Shown in pieces: positions 51,355-60,736 of a stretch of 64,000 nt of DNA (its first letter is position 1; each line of letters begins with the position of its first letter). A program made the position numbers and the translations under genes. The DNA lies in assembly GCF_016107705.1 (NCBI RefSeq), contig NZ_JAEHGC010000003.1, positions 124,001 to 188,000 on the forward strand, given 5' to 3'. Under the pieces are notes generated by a model. The model ran no database searches. It was not told the DNA's origin and saw nothing but the letters and a program-made list of their open reading frames with translations. Source of the stretch: Neobacillus cucumis (GTDB lineage: Bacteria > Bacillota > Bacilli > Bacillales_B > DSM-18226).

Positions 51355-51402
51355 AAAAAAGAAAAATCCTTGCCCATATATAGCAAGGATTTTTCTTTTT
51401 AA
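51355..51402. terminator. Bidirectional terminator, yuzA / rocD
   Basis: AAAAATCCTTGC and GCAAGGATTTTT form a stem with A-run and T-run on the outer sides. Confidence 0.93.
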
Positions 51403-52598
51403 CCCAACACCTTTTGAATTCTTTCTATTGCCCAATCTAATTCTTCTTTCGAAATTACAAGCGGTGGTGCAAATCGAATGACTGTGTCATGCGTTTCTTT
51501 ACAAAGCAGTCCTTGCTCCTTTAATTCTTCGCAATATTTACGTGCAGGTTCAGTTAATTCCACCCCAATAAACAACCCGCGTCCGCGGACTTCTTTAATT
51601 TTTGGATTGTTTATTTCTTTTAGCTTACTAATAAAATACTCGCCAAGCTCTTGGGATTTTTCAGCAAGCCTTTCATCGACCAATACATCAAGCGCAGCAA
51701 TAGAAACGGCACAGGCAAGTGGATTTCCCCCAAAGGTAGAACCGTGGGACCCAGGATTAAACACACCCAATATATCTTTATTGGCACAAACACATGAAAT
51801 CGGCATTACCCCTCCGCCTAATGCTTTACCTAATATATATACATCCGGTTCAATGTTTTCCCATTCACATGCAAACATTTTCCCGGTACGGGCCAAGCCA
51901 GCCTGAATCTCATCGGCAATAAAGAGAACATTATTTTGTTTACATAAATCAAATGCTGCTTTTATATAGCCTTCAGGCGGAATGACAATTCCAGCCTCTC
52001 CCTGAATCGGTTCAATTAAAAAAGCCGCAGTATTAGGAGTAATCGCTGCTTTCAATGCCTCTAAATCACCATATGGGACTAGCTTTATTCCCGGTAGCAT
52101 TGGACCAAAACCTCTTTGGTACTCGGGATCGGATGACAAAGAAACAGCCGTCATCGTTCTGCCATGGAAATTTCCATTACAGCCAATAATCTCTGCTTGA
52201 TTTTCCGGGATTCCTTTCACGTCATAACCCCAGCGACGTGCAGCTTTAAAAGCTGTTTCAACCGCTTCTGCCCCGGTATTCATTGGAAGCGCCATTTCTT
52301 TTTTCGTTAAGCTGCAAATTTTTTCATACCAGGGCCCCAACTGATCATTGTGAAAGGCCCGTGATGTTAAGGTAACCCGATCTGCTTGATCCTTTAGGGC
52401 TTGAATAATTTTTGGATGACGATGACCTTGGTTAACGGCGGAATAGGCACTAAGCATATCCATGTATTTAGTGCCTTCAGGGTCCTCCACCCATACTCCC
52501 TCTGCCTGTGAAATGACAATTGGAAGCGGATGATAATTATGGGCACCATATTTCTCTGTTTGTTCAATTAATTTATTTGTATTTACTTCTGCAGCCAT
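51399..52598 (-). CDS. rocD: Ornithine aminotransferase
   Basis: Converts ornithine plus 2-oxoglutarate to glutamate semialdehyde. 399 residues from ATG 52598 (GGAGG eight bases away; an earlier in-frame ATG at 52613 is inside the site). PLP motifs [29 protein letters not shown] and the Schiff-base lysine in [10 protein letters not shown]. In B. subtilis it is in rocDEF with arginine catabolism; here it stands alone beside yugI, so its regulation may differ. Confidence 0.94.
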   Translation of the reverse strand: MAAEVNTNKLIEQTEKYGAHNYHPLPIVISQAEGVWVEDPEGTKYMDMLSAYSAVNQGHRHPKIIQALKDQADRVTLTSRAFHNDQLGPWYEKICSLTKKEMALPMNTGAEAVETAFKAARRWGYDVKGIPENQAEIIGCNGNFHGRTMTAVSLSSDPEYQRGFGPMLPGIKLVPYGDLEALKAAITPNTAAFLIEPIQGEAGIVIPPEGYIKAAFDLCKQNNVLFIADEIQAGLARTGKMFACEWENIEPDVYILGKALGGGVMPISCVCANKDILGVFNPGSHGSTFGGNPLACAVSIAALDVLVDERLAEKSQELGEYFISKLKEINNPKIKEVRGRGLFIGVELTEPARKYCEELKEQGLLCKETHDTVIRFAPPLVISKEELDWAIERIQKVLG

Positions 52599-52705
52599 AA
52601 AGCTTTCCTCCATTTCAATGATTAAAATATGTACTAATATTATTGTAGCCGGGCGGGGAAAAAGAATGACCCAATATCAAAAAAGATTTTTACTAGATTT
52701 TGTTA

Positions 52706-52752
52706 ATAAAAAGGCCCGGATGTTATAAGAACTCTAAACATCCGGGCTTTTT
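52706..52752 (-). terminator. Terminator of yugI
   Basis: GCCCGGATGTT and AACATCCGGGC flank a 12-base loop; the minus strand ends in CTTTTTATT. Confidence 0.9.
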
Positions 52753-52757
52753 GGTTA

Positions 52758-53159
52758 TTATTTTTTTATTTCTTCGCGCTGTGATTGGTCAATCCATTCT
52801 TGAAGCTTATCTTTTAGTGTATTAAATCCTTGCATTCCTTCAGCATCTGGAACAATTGCAGCTGCTTGGCGCTTACGAGGCTTTTTGACCGGCTTTGCAG
52901 CCTGCTGAGCAGGAGCTTCTTCGGTAGCTCGAATCGATAAACCAATTTTACCTGCTTCCTCATCTACAGATAAAACTTTTACTTTTACTTCATCGCCAAC
53001 TTTAAGATGGTCATTAATATCCTTTACATAGCCGTGTGTAATTTCAGAAATATGCACAAGACCTTGTGTATTTTCCCCTAGTGCCACGAATGCACCGTAA
53101 GGCTGAATTCCTGTTACCTTACCTGTTAATATACTGCCTGTTTCGATTTTTTCCGACAT
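52758..53159 (-). CDS. yugI: S1-domain RNA-binding protein YugI (GSP13)
   Basis: 133 residues: one S1 domain (about 1-80; GSILTGKVTGIQPYGAFVAL and GLVHISEITHGYVKDIND), a basic alanine/lysine-rich linker and a helical tail. General stress protein 13 in B. subtilis, ribosome-associated. AGGAG lies upstream of the ATG. Location matches B. subtilis yugI-yuzA. Confidence 0.93.
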   Translation of the reverse strand: MSEKIETGSILTGKVTGIQPYGAFVALGENTQGLVHISEITHGYVKDINDHLKVGDEVKVKVLSVDEEAGKIGLSIRATEEAPAQQAAKPVKKPRKRQAAAIVPDAEGMQGFNTLKDKLQEWIDQSQREEIKK

Positions 53160-53366
53160 GAAAACACTCCTAAATCATGATTTATTTATATCCCAATATA
53201 TGCAATAAAAAATTATATCACAATTATGGCATTAAATCAAAAAGACAATAAAAATTGCTAGAAATATTTTAAAAATTAACACAATGTTCAAATTCACCAT
53301 CGGCTTTATTGATATAGTATGATAAAATATATATAAAATTAATTTTTTCTAGGAGAGGTGAATAGT

Positions 53367-53603
53367 ATGAGATCAATCGGCCAAATAATTAAAAACTGCC
53401 GTGAAATGCAAAATATGACACAGCAAGAATTGGCGCAAAAGGTTAGAGTAGGATTATCTACGATTGAAAAATACGAATCTGGAGAGCAAGTTCCAAGCAG
53501 ACAGACGATTTTAAAGCTATCAACCGTATTAGATATTCCTGCATCAGAACTTTTAGACCAAGCGTTTCATACACAATCCTCTACCATTGATCAAGGATTG
53601 TAG
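53367..53603 (+). CDS. XRE-family helix-turn-helix protein
   Basis: 78 residues from ATG 53367 (the in-frame GTG at 53358 lies inside AGGAGAGG). XRE HTH QNMTQQELAQKVRVGLSTIE, then LKLSTVLDIPASEL. A stand-alone small regulator, probably a dimer with few other features. Target unknown; it lies between yugI and yugE, and a terminator follows. Confidence 0.85.
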   Translation: MRSIGQIIKNCREMQNMTQQELAQKVRVGLSTIEKYESGEQVPSRQTILKLSTVLDIPASELLDQAFHTQSSTIDQGL

Positions 53604-53627
53604 AAACATTTGAGTATATGATATGGC

Positions 53628-53650
53628 GCGGCATATGCCGCTTTTTTTAT
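53628..53650 (+). terminator. Terminator of the XRE gene
   Basis: GCGGCATATGCCGC followed by TTTTTTTATTTTT. Confidence 0.9.
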
Positions 53651-53766
53651 TTTTTCTCTATTTTATGTATAAAAAAAGGGAAACTGGAAATCCTTATTCT
53701 ATAAGGCTTTCTAGTATTCCCCCTTTTTGAAGTGGACAACCTTTCCGGGATGTCCTCTTTTTTTAT

Positions 53767-54033
53767 TTAAATTGAGCACGAATCACTGTTTTTAATGACC
53801 AACAGTTTCCCAGCAATCTCAAGACAGTGGTCCATGGGAATAACCTGTTCAAAAGAAAACTCGTAAATACTTTGAATTTTTTCCGCAAGTTCGGACGGAT
53901 CCTCCAATTCATGAATCGCCTGAATCGTATCAGCAATCTCTGTGTCATAGTTCCCCTCTTTTAATTGAAAAGGATTCCATTCATTTAATAAATCAACAAA
54001 TTTTAAATTCGTTTGAAGCTGACTATTCTCCAT
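53767..54033 (-). CDS. yugE: DUF1871 family protein (YugE-like)
   Basis: 88 residues, helical, with LLNEWNPFQLKEGNYDTEIADT, the DUF1871 signature as I recall it from B. subtilis YugE. Function unknown. Another in-frame start is absent; a modest TAGGTGATAGGAAT precedes the ATG. It ends downstream of the PH-domain gene in the same direction. Confidence 0.72.
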   Translation of the reverse strand: MENSQLQTNLKFVDLLNEWNPFQLKEGNYDTEIADTIQAIHELEDPSELAEKIQSIYEFSFEQVIPMDHCLEIAGKLLVIKNSDSCSI

Positions 54034-54054
54034 ATTCCTATCACCTAAACTCCC

Positions 54055-54432
54055 CTATTTAAGTACATATTCCGCCAAAACGCTTTGAAGTTCATAAATA
54101 TTTAAGTTCTTATTAAATTGTTTTTGCAGCGGAAGCGCATTTCCGGAAATCCATATTTTTAATTCAGCATCTAAATCAAAATTACCTGCTGTTTCAATAC
54201 TGAAATGGGTAATACTTTTATATGGAATGGAGTGATATTCAGTCTTTTTCCCAGTTAACCCTTGTTTATCCACTAAAATCAGGCGTTTATTCGTAAAAAT
54301 AAATAAATCCCGGATTAATTTATACGCTTTTTCAATTTTTTCATTTGATGCAAGCACTTTCGCATATTCCCTTTGTAATTCTACAGGTGTTACTTCAGAT
54401 GCATTCCCCATAATTCCATCAAAAAACCCCAA
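54055..54432 (-). CDS. Bacterial PH-domain protein (YvbH-like)
   Basis: 125 residues. KAYKLIRDLFIFTNKRLILV and GKKTEYHSIPYKSITHFSIE match bacterial pleckstrin-homology-like (bPH_1/DUF1696) proteins of Bacillus. Start TTG 54432 is supported by the family N-terminus GFFDGIMGNASEV and a GGGGGG site eight bases away. The longer frame upstream (to 54855) is out of phase with gndA and is a shadow. Soluble; ligand unknown. Confidence 0.82.
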   Translation of the reverse strand: MGFFDGIMGNASEVTPVELQREYAKVLASNEKIEKAYKLIRDLFIFTNKRLILVDKQGLTGKKTEYHSIPYKSITHFSIETAGNFDLDAELKIWISGNALPLQKQFNKNLNIYELQSVLAEYVLK

Positions 54433-54483
54433 AGATTTCACCCCCCATTTGATAGTTTTAGTATACGTTTTTTTCTCCCTAAT

Positions 54484-54520
54484 AAAAAGCCAGGCAAATT
54501 TATAAAATTTGCCTGGCTTT
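54484..54520 (-). terminator. Terminator of gndA
   Basis: GCCAGGCAAATT and AATTTGCCTGGC form a 12-bp stem with T-runs on both strands. Confidence 0.93.
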
Positions 54521-54526
54521 GTCATT

Positions 54527-55939
54527 CTATTTTGCAAGCCATTCCGTATGGAAGGTGCCTTCTTTATCCACTCTCTGATAGGTATGAGCACCAAAATAAT
54601 CCCGCTGCGCTTGAAGCAGGTTCGCAGGAAGAACCTCAGAGCGATAGCTGTCGTAATAAGCAATGGCACTAGATAGCCCCGGAACTGGTATACCCGCCTT
54701 AATGGCAACGGAAACCACCTCTCTCGCCGCATCCTGATAATCAGCGACGATTGATTGGAAATAGGAATCCAATAATAGGTTCTCCAAATTCGGATTACGG
54801 TCATATGCCTCTTTGATATTTTGCAGGAATGCTGCACGAATGATACAACCGCCACGGAAAATCATCGCAATTTCTCCTGGCTTTAAATCCCAGCCATATT
54901 CATCGGAAGCCACCCTATATTGGGCAAATCCTTGTGCATAGGAAACAATTTTACTTAAATATAATGATTTTCGAATCAATTCAATAAATTGTTTCTTATC
55001 CCCGGTAAAATCAAATTTGGCAGGACCGTTTAAAATCTTGCTCGCTTTAACACGTTCCTGTTTCAGAGCAGAAAGGAACCGTGAAAAAACAGATTCCGTG
55101 ATAATCGAAAGTGGTACGCCCAAATCAAGCGCACTTTGACTTGTCCACTTTCCCGTTCCCTTTTGACCAGCAGTATCCAAAATAACCTCAACAAGCGGCT
55201 TCCCTGTTTCGGGATCCTTTTTCGAGAAAATGTCCGCTGTGATTTCAATTAAATAACTGTCCAGTTCTCCTTCGTTCCATTCCTTAAATACTTCATGGAG
55301 TTCCTCTGCAGATAAACCAAGCAACTCTTTCAATAGATGGTAGGACTCACAAATAAGTTGCATGTCGCTATATTCAATACCATTATGAACCATCTTAACG
55401 TAATGCCCAGCCCCGTTTGGACCAATATATGTGCAGCATGGTTCCCCGTTTACCTTTGCAGAAATAGCCGTTAATAGCGGGCCTACCTCATCATATGCTT
55501 CTCTTTGACCGCTTGGCATAATCGCCGGGCCTTTAAGCGCTCCTTCTTCCCCACCGGAAACGCCAGCGCCAATAAACAGAATTCCTTTTTCGGCAAGATC
55601 GGAATTCCTACGAATTGTATCTTTGAAAAAGCTATTACCACCATCAATGAGGATATCACCTTTATCTAGATGGGGTAAGAGAGACTCAATCGCTTTATCA
55701 GTAATCGAACCGGCATTTACCATTAATAGAATTTTGCGGGGAATTTCAAGTGATTGAATAAACTCTTTTATATCTGTTGTACCATATAGGTTTTTTCCTT
55801 GGTTATTGTAAAGTATTTCATTTACTTTCTCAGTAGATAGATCATAAATAGAGACAGAAAAACCTTTACTTTCAAAATTTAGCGCCAGGCTTCTTCCCAT
55901 AACACCAACGCCAACTACTCCTACTTGCTGTGTCCTCAA
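54527..55939 (-). CDS. gndA: 6-phosphogluconate dehydrogenase, NADP-dependent
   Basis: Oxidative pentose-phosphate enzyme producing ribulose-5-P, CO2 and NADPH. 470 residues, as B. subtilis Gnd[21 protein letters not shown] (Rossmann), [31 protein letters not shown], catalytic Lys in [16 protein letters not shown], and [15 protein letters not shown]. The start is TTG 55939 with a distant AAGGG; no better start fits. Monocistronic with a strong terminator. Confidence 0.95.
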   Translation of the reverse strand: MRTQQVGVVGVGVMGRSLALNFESKGFSVSIYDLSTEKVNEILYNNQGKNLYGTTDIKEFIQSLEIPRKILLMVNAGSITDKAIESLLPHLDKGDILIDGGNSFFKDTIRRNSDLAEKGILFIGAGVSGGEEGALKGPAIMPSGQREAYDEVGPLLTAISAKVNGEPCCTYIGPNGAGHYVKMVHNGIEYSDMQLICESYHLLKELLGLSAEELHEVFKEWNEGELDSYLIEITADIFSKKDPETGKPLVEVILDTAGQKGTGKWTSQSALDLGVPLSIITESVFSRFLSALKQERVKASKILNGPAKFDFTGDKKQFIELIRKSLYLSKIVSYAQGFAQYRVASDEYGWDLKPGEIAMIFRGGCIIRAAFLQNIKEAYDRNPNLENLLLDSYFQSIVADYQDAAREVVSVAIKAGIPVPGLSSAIAYYDSYRSEVLPANLLQAQRDYFGAHTYQRVDKEGTFHTEWLAK

Positions 55940-56088
55940 ATTAAACTCATCCCTTCAGTAGTTGAAAAAAATTTCATTTACCCCTAATTATAATAGAAAA
56001 TTTATTTCAAACAACTTTTATGCAAAAATTCTATCAAAATTCTTCTTTTCTTCCTACTTATTAACATTTGCCTTTTTTACAATTTTAA

Positions 56089-57270
56089 TTAGAAATTAAC
56101 TAGGTGTTGCATCATTTGTTCACCCGAGATTTTTATTTCTCCGCCGCCCTGGGCAAAGGAGTCATTCCCGCCGCCTTTTCCGTTAATAAGGGCAAGAGCT
56201 TTTCCAATAATTGTTTTCATATTTTCCGACCTGGCAATACCTCTTGCACATACGATTTGCAGGCGGTTTTCATTTTCGGACAGCAGGTAGACAAGTGCAT
56301 CTTCATTTTCGGTTGTGATCAAACGCGCCAACTTTTGTAGCTCTTGAATCGTACGGTTTTGATAAACTTCGCCGATGGTTTGATCTTTATATTTTATAAG
56401 TAATTCCCTTGCCTCATAATGTAACAGCTGATCCCGGGCGTGTTCAAGTGATTTCTCAAGGCTTTTTCCAGTTTCAAGAAGCCGTATTACGGCCTGTCCC
56501 ATTTCTTTCTCAGGAGTATTTAAGAGCCTAGTTAAATCTATCAAAATTTTATTCTTTTCGTGCAACTGCTGAAGAACACGACTTCCACAAACAAATTGAA
56601 CGCGGACTTTTTTCTTTTGCCTTTCCCAATCAAGTATTTTGATAGCCCTTACTTCTCCCGTTGTATTCGGGTGGGTCCCGCCGCATGCATTGTAATCAAA
56701 TTCAGGAATAATGACAAGCCGAATATCTTCTTTTACCTTCGTTGCTTTACGCAGGCGGTAAAAGGACAATTCTTCTTCCGTCACCCATTTTACTTCGATT
56801 GGCCGATTCCCTAAGATTATTTGGTTGGCTAGTTCCTCGGCTCTGTAGGCCTCTTCCTCCGTTAAAGTATCCGTTTCTAAATCAATCGTCACCGTCTCCT
56901 TCCCTAAATGGAAGCCCACGGTTTGATAATGAAACAATTGGTCAAACGCAGCTGATAAAATATGCTGCCCAGAATGCTGCTGCATATGATCAAATCTTCG
57001 TGTCCAATTGATTGCTCCCTGGATTTCTTTATCCGTTTCCTTTAAAGGCTCTTCAAGATAATGACGAACTTCTCCATCGATTTCTTCTACATTTATGACA
57101 GCCTTTCCACCGATTGTTCCGGTATCATGCGGCTGACCGCCACCAGTTGGATAAAAAGCCGTTTCCTTTAGAACAAGATACAAGTTTCCAGAGTCATCTC
57201 TTTCCTGCTTCAAAATGGCAGAAGAAAAAGCCTGAATGTACGGGTCCTGATAATATAATTTATTCCGCAT
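56089..57270 (-). CDS. Alanyl-tRNA editing protein (AlaX-L, DHHA1)
   Basis: 393 residues. The N-terminal editing domain has the zinc site HMQQHSGQH (about residues 95-103) and CGGTH (near 196-200), as in AlaRS editing and free-standing AlaX. The long C-terminal part is helical and ends in a DHHA1-like domain with NGKGGGNDSFAQGGG, so it is AlaX-L. It clears Ser/Gly from tRNA(Ala). A free-standing trans-editing factor, cytosolic. Confidence 0.9.
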   Translation of the reverse strand: MRNKLYYQDPYIQAFSSAILKQERDDSGNLYLVLKETAFYPTGGGQPHDTGTIGGKAVINVEEIDGEVRHYLEEPLKETDKEIQGAINWTRRFDHMQQHSGQHILSAAFDQLFHYQTVGFHLGKETVTIDLETDTLTEEEAYRAEELANQIILGNRPIEVKWVTEEELSFYRLRKATKVKEDIRLVIIPEFDYNACGGTHPNTTGEVRAIKILDWERQKKKVRVQFVCGSRVLQQLHEKNKILIDLTRLLNTPEKEMGQAVIRLLETGKSLEKSLEHARDQLLHYEARELLIKYKDQTIGEVYQNRTIQELQKLARLITTENEDALVYLLSENENRLQIVCARGIARSENMKTIIGKALALINGKGGGNDSFAQGGGEIKISGEQMMQHLVNF

Positions 57271-57359
57271 GGCTGTGCACTCCTAAATTTCTTTATAAAC
57301 TCCGACTTTTATTTTCAGCAAAGAGAGAACAGAAATCAAGTTTTAGTAATCAATAGGCA

Positions 57360-57392
57360 TGAAAAAAGGCCTCTCCAAGGCAGGAGAAAGCC
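57360..57392 (-). terminator. Terminator of the SOD gene
   Basis: Minus strand: TTTCTCC (57383-57389) / GGAGA..GCC pairing, then TTTTTT. Confidence 0.75.
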
Positions 57393-57404
57393 AAACTTTA
57401 CTTA

Positions 57405-57953
57405 TTATTTTTCATCTTGAGAACCTTGACCCTTTTGCTTCTTGTCTTTTGTAATTTCACCGCAAGCCACTCGTTTTCCTGAGTCCCCGGCTGGCTGTGT
57501 CATGCCGTCGTCTTTTCCCGAATGTACGACAATCGAAGTGCCCTTTTTAGTAAATAGAGATTTTTTTCCATCCTTTAAAGAGACATTTGGTGCCATTAGC
57601 TCTGCTTTCACCGACCCGTCATCTCCGACAATTAAATTGGGAATATCTCCGGCATGGGCCCCATTCGGATTCAGCAGTCCATGTTTTTTATTATCCGGGT
57701 TAAAATGGCCTCCCGCTGATTTAAAATCAGGTGCCTCACATTTTCCTGTATCGTGAATATGTATCGCGTGTACTCCTGGTGTTAATCCAGATAAATTTAC
57801 TTCCATCTTTACTCCGCTTGCCTGTTCTGATAAGGTAATTTTCCCAAGGGAATCACCAACCGGATTAAACATTTGAACATCAATCTTTTTAGGATTTTCT
57901 TGGGTACATCCTGCAAGTAAAAGCAAAGGAAGGATCAGCCAATATTTCTTCAT
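57405..57953 (-). CDS. sodC: Cu/Zn superoxide dismutase-like lipoprotein
   Basis: 182 residues with a lipoprotein signal ending in LLLAGC (Cys16 lipidation), so it is anchored outside the membrane. It has the SOD motif set: HAIHIHD (two Cu ligands), GGHFNP (bridging His), KKHG and AHAGD (Zn ligands), VVHSGKDD (fourth Cu His), and the disulfide cysteines in GKCEAP and VACGE. All canonical metal ligands are visible, unlike B. subtilis YojM, which is reported to lack some Cu ligands. Lysine/Gln-rich tail. Confidence 0.9.
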   Translation of the reverse strand: MKKYWLILPLLLLAGCTQENPKKIDVQMFNPVGDSLGKITLSEQASGVKMEVNLSGLTPGVHAIHIHDTGKCEAPDFKSAGGHFNPDNKKHGLLNPNGAHAGDIPNLIVGDDGSVKAELMAPNVSLKDGKKSLFTKKGTSIVVHSGKDDGMTQPAGDSGKRVACGEITKDKKQKGQGSQDEK

Positions 57954-58019
57954 CTAATACCTCCACAATAGACATTTTGTAAATAGTATCTCCAATGTGT
58001 CTATGGGCTATTCATAAAT

Positions 58020-58054
58020 GAAAAAGGAACAGCGTGATTTTACTGTTCCTTTTG
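58020..58054 (-). terminator. Terminator overlapping the small membrane-protein gene
   Basis: AAAAGGAACAG and CTGTTCCTTTT form a stem that contains the TAA stop of the minus-strand gene. Confidence 0.85.
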
Positions 58055-58246
58055 ATTATGCTGATTCATGATTCGATCTTCCAATTCTTTTGCCTTTTTA
58101 GCTTCACGTTTGGAAATGGCAATGATATATTTCATTGCAAAAATAGCTCCAATAAAGAAGATGAGAAACGTGATGGCAGCGGGAATATATTCTGATTTAT
58201 CTTTCGGAAAATATAAAAATAACGACAAGATGTGTGGTTGAAACAT
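58040..58246 (-). CDS. Small single-pass membrane protein
   Basis: 68 residues from ATG 58246 (GGGAG seven bases away; ATG 58267 has no better site). One membrane helix (YIPAAITFLIFFIGAIFAMKYI) and a basic, charged cytosolic tail (SKREAKKAKELEDRIM). Family not recognised. It lies between the SOD and cyclophilin genes, transcribed alike. Confidence 0.7.
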   Translation of the reverse strand: MFQPHILSLFLYFPKDKSEYIPAAITFLIFFIGAIFAMKYIIAISKREAKKAKELEDRIMNQHNQKEQ

Positions 58247-58327
58247 TTTCTTTCTCCCTTTCATCAAGGAAATCCATTCATACCATTATAGCAATAAAAA
58301 TAGTTTCAACCAAGTTTATAGTCCTTG

Positions 58328-59068
58328 TTATTTTAGGACATTAATCCTTTTAATGACAACATCTTTCTTTGGTTTATCCTTTCCATCGACAGGAGTATCA
58401 GCAATTTCATCAACAATATCCATACCCTCAATGACTTGTCCAAACACTGTGTGACGGTGATCAAGCCATGGAGTTCCACCATTTTTGTCATAGGCCGCTA
58501 TGATTTCCTTCGGATATCCTATCTTTTCCATTTGTTCCTTCATGGATGGATCAAGAGCAGGATTTTGTACGATAAAGAATTGGCTTCCATTCGTATTCGG
58601 ACCTGAGTTAGCCATTGACAATGCACCGCGGAGATTAAAGAGATTATTCGAAAATTCATCTTCAAACGGTGCACCATAGATGCTTTCTCCCCCCGTTCCA
58701 TTTCCGTTCGGATCTCCGCCTTGTATCATGAAATCCTTAATCACACGATGAAAAATAAGACCATCATAATAACCTTTCTCACTGTGCTTCACAAAATTTT
58801 CAACCGCTTTTGGAGCGTATTCCGGAAATAATTTTATTTTAATATTTCCCATTGAAGTTTCCATTTCGACTAATCTTTCCTTATCAGAGACTTCCTTTGT
58901 TAGCTGAGGATAGACGGCGTTAGACACTTTTTTGTCCCCTTCCTTTTGTTCCGTGCTTGATGTACTGCCTTTGGATTTAGATTCATGCTTGTCATTGCTT
59001 GTCCCGCATCCGGCAATTACAAACATGATGATAAGCAATGCAGTCCATATTTTTAAGCTCTTTTTCAT
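58328..59068 (-). CDS. Cyclophilin-type peptidyl-prolyl isomerase lipoprotein
   Basis: 246 residues. Signal peptide with the lipobox VIAGC (lipid anchor on Cys), a lysine/serine-rich linker, then a cyclophilin domain of about 165 residues: [37 protein letters not shown] and [12 protein letters not shown]. It folds exported proteins on the outer face of the membrane. ATG 59068 has GGAGG seven bases upstream. Extracytoplasmic cyclophilins of this type occur in many Bacillaceae. Confidence 0.92.
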   Translation of the reverse strand: MKKSLKIWTALLIIMFVIAGCGTSNDKHESKSKGSTSSTEQKEGDKKVSNAVYPQLTKEVSDKERLVEMETSMGNIKIKLFPEYAPKAVENFVKHSEKGYYDGLIFHRVIKDFMIQGGDPNGNGTGGESIYGAPFEDEFSNNLFNLRGALSMANSGPNTNGSQFFIVQNPALDPSMKEQMEKIGYPKEIIAAYDKNGGTPWLDHRHTVFGQVIEGMDIVDEIADTPVDGKDKPKKDVVIKRINVLK

Positions 59069-59171
59069 TATCATCCCTCCATTTGTTTAATTTAACCGAA
59101 ATTTACTATTTTTGCACTTTGTTTTTAATTCTTTTAAAATGAAAGATATGAAGGAGCAGGGAGGGCTTATT

Positions 59172-59552
59172 TTGGCAGAATTTAAAATTGGCGATCGTGT
59201 GACAGCGATATATAAAACAGGCAAATATATTGGTGAAATAACAGAGGAACGGCCGCAACATTATTTAGTAAAGGTTTTGGCGGTTAAGAAACATCCGATG
59301 CAAGGCGACCTACATAATCCGAAGAGTGCAGATGTACTTGTTTTTCACGAAAGACGCGCACTTGCCTTCAGAGAGCAGGCAAATATTCCAAAACAAATGG
59401 TCAAGCATTTTGAAGAGGAAGTACCGGAATACCAAGCATCTTTAAAAGAAGCCATTGAGGTAATGAAAAAAGAGCTAAATGAAAACCCCTCAGAATGGGC
59501 AGAAATGAGCTTAAAAATGATAGATTCCTTGGAAAAGGATTATTTTAAATAA
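59172..59552 (+). CDS. kapB: Kinase-associated protein KapB
   Basis: 126 residues from TTG 59172, seven bases after GGGAGGG; B. subtilis KapB has 128. FKIGDRVTAIYKTGKYIGEI, then KKHPMQGDLHNPKSADV and FHERRALAFREQANIPK. In B. subtilis KapB is needed by sensor kinase KinB to phosphorylate Spo0F for sporulation. The kinB gene is not adjacent here. The longer frame to 59112 adds no recognisable sequence and no ribosome site. Confidence 0.92.
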   Translation: MAEFKIGDRVTAIYKTGKYIGEITEERPQHYLVKVLAVKKHPMQGDLHNPKSADVLVFHERRALAFREQANIPKQMVKHFEEEVPEYQASLKEAIEVMKKELNENPSEWAEMSLKMIDSLEKDYFK

Positions 59553-59598
59553 AGGCTCTTTTCTAAAGGAATTTTTAAATATGTTGTGATAGGAAAAA

Positions 59599-59729
59599 GG
59601 TTGATTGAAGCGGAAGGTGCGAGACTCCTGCGGGAGCAGCGGGACAAGTGAGACCCCGCAGGAGCAAAGCGACGAGGAGGCTCACCGCCCGCCCCGCGGA
59701 AAGCGAGCATCCTGGAGTGGAAATCAACC
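59599..59729. repeat. Dispersed GC-rich repeat, copy 1
   Basis: About 131 bp closed by GGTTGATT and AATCAACC. Inside, CTCCTGCGGG pairs with CCCGCAGGAG, followed by ACGAGGAGGCTCACCGCCCG. GC is far above the surroundings. The same element recurs at 61047-61179. Its ends share short direct repeats (TGAAGCGGAA and TGGAGTGGAA). No coding frame. It lies between kapB and kapD. Confidence 0.95.
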
Positions 59730-59784
59730 ATCCATGTTCATTAGCAACATAATTTACGAAAATAGCCTATAGAAATAACATAAA

Positions 59785-59818
59785 AGGCCAAATCAATTTG
59801 AATGATTTGGCCTTTTAT
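59785..59818. terminator. Terminator at the kapD 3' end
   Basis: AAAGGCCAAATCA and TGATTTGGCCTTTT form a long stem, overlapping the kapD stop. Confidence 0.88.
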
Positions 59819-60432
59819 GCGAATTCATTTAATAGTTTTGAAAAATCAACCCGGTCCCCAATCGTCGTTGGTTTAGGTTTTTCCAAGTAACGTTTATCCT
59901 TTTCAACAAGCTTGAATATATTATAAGTAGTCAGTGCATCATCAAGTGCACGATGGTGTCTGCCTGTCCCTTCCTTGCCATACTCTTGAACCGCCTTCCA
60001 AAGCCCCGTTTGGTTTTGATCACCAAAAAATCGTTTATACTCCATGGATAGATCTAACTCGGCTGCATGAAATGGAAACGGAATTCCGGCTGCAAGACAA
60101 TTATGGCGCAACACCTTCATGTCCATATTTCCCCAAGTAACAATGGTCATTTCATACCCTTGATTGAACTCCTCCATTTTTCGAATTAATTCAAAAAAAG
60201 TAATCCCTTTGTTTACCTGTTCCTGAGAAATATGTAGAAATGATTTACAGCGTTCTGAAAGCGTAGGAAATTTAAGCGGGGTCACATAAGATGAAAACTG
60301 ATCAACGATTTGATCATCTATTACTGAAACAATACCAACCTCAATAATTTCAGGATAAAACTCCTTCATTCGGACATTTCTTTCTGGCATGGTAAATTCA
60401 AAATCTATAAATAAACAATGCCGTTTTCCCAT
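59815..60432 (-). CDS. kapD: DEDD 3'-5' exonuclease KapD
   Basis: 205 residues, as in B. subtilis KapD. DEDDh exonuclease motifs: CLFIDFEFTM (ExoI), VTWGNMDMKVLRHN (ExoII) and GRHHRALDDALTTY (ExoIII). In B. subtilis kapD interferes with KinA-dependent sporulation. It faces kapB head-on with the repeat element between them. A short inverted repeat lies 54 bp upstream of its start. Confidence 0.92.
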   Translation of the reverse strand: MGKRHCLFIDFEFTMPERNVRMKEFYPEIIEVGIVSVIDDQIVDQFSSYVTPLKFPTLSERCKSFLHISQEQVNKGITFFELIRKMEEFNQGYEMTIVTWGNMDMKVLRHNCLAAGIPFPFHAAELDLSMEYKRFFGDQNQTGLWKAVQEYGKEGTGRHHRALDDALTTYNIFKLVEKDKRYLEKPKPTTIGDRVDFSKLLNEFA

Positions 60433-60485
60433 CGTTTTTCACCACCTTTTCTAACAAATTTATTACTACATTATATAAAGAAACC

Positions 60486-60503
60486 TGTACAAAAAATTGT
60501 ACA
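60486..60503. promoter_or_regulatory. Possible operator upstream of kapD
   Basis: TGTACAA and TTGTACA are inverted with AAAA between them. Position (54-71 bp before kapD) suits a repressor or promoter-linked site; the regulator is unknown. Confidence 0.3.
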
Positions 60504-60583
60504 TATAAGAAATTTTTTATTATTTTCTATTATAACATGAAATGGTCGTGATTTTTTTAAATTTTCCTACAAATCATCCAAAG

Positions 60584-60606
60584 AAAAAAGGATGAAGAAC
60601 TCATCC
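60584..60606 (-). terminator. Orphan minus-strand terminator
   Basis: GGATGA/TCATCC hairpin with TTTTTTC on the minus strand, with no evident minus-strand gene ending here. Confidence 0.55.
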
Positions 60607-60714
60607 TCAGGATGTCGAAACTTTCGATAGCCTTTTAATTTATTCTCATTCTTTAATAATTCACTGCGTTAATTTGTTATCAATATTATTAATATATTTG
60701 CTTTTCAACAGTCC

Positions 60715-60736
60715 GTTGATTTCCGCTCCAATCAAC
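60715..60736. repeat. Core-deleted scar of the dispersed repeat
   Basis: On the minus strand GTTGATTGGAGCGGAAATCAAC joins the left end (GTTGATTGGAG) and right end (GGAGCGGAAATCAAC) of the dispersed element with the ~110-bp core missing. It looks like a deletion between the terminal direct repeats TGGAGYGGAA. Confidence 0.75.

Noticed and set aside
54433..54855. Upstream extension of the PH-domain protein frame
   Set aside because: It overlaps the end of gndA on the same strand in another frame, crosses the gndA terminator, and family members start at GFFDGIMG.
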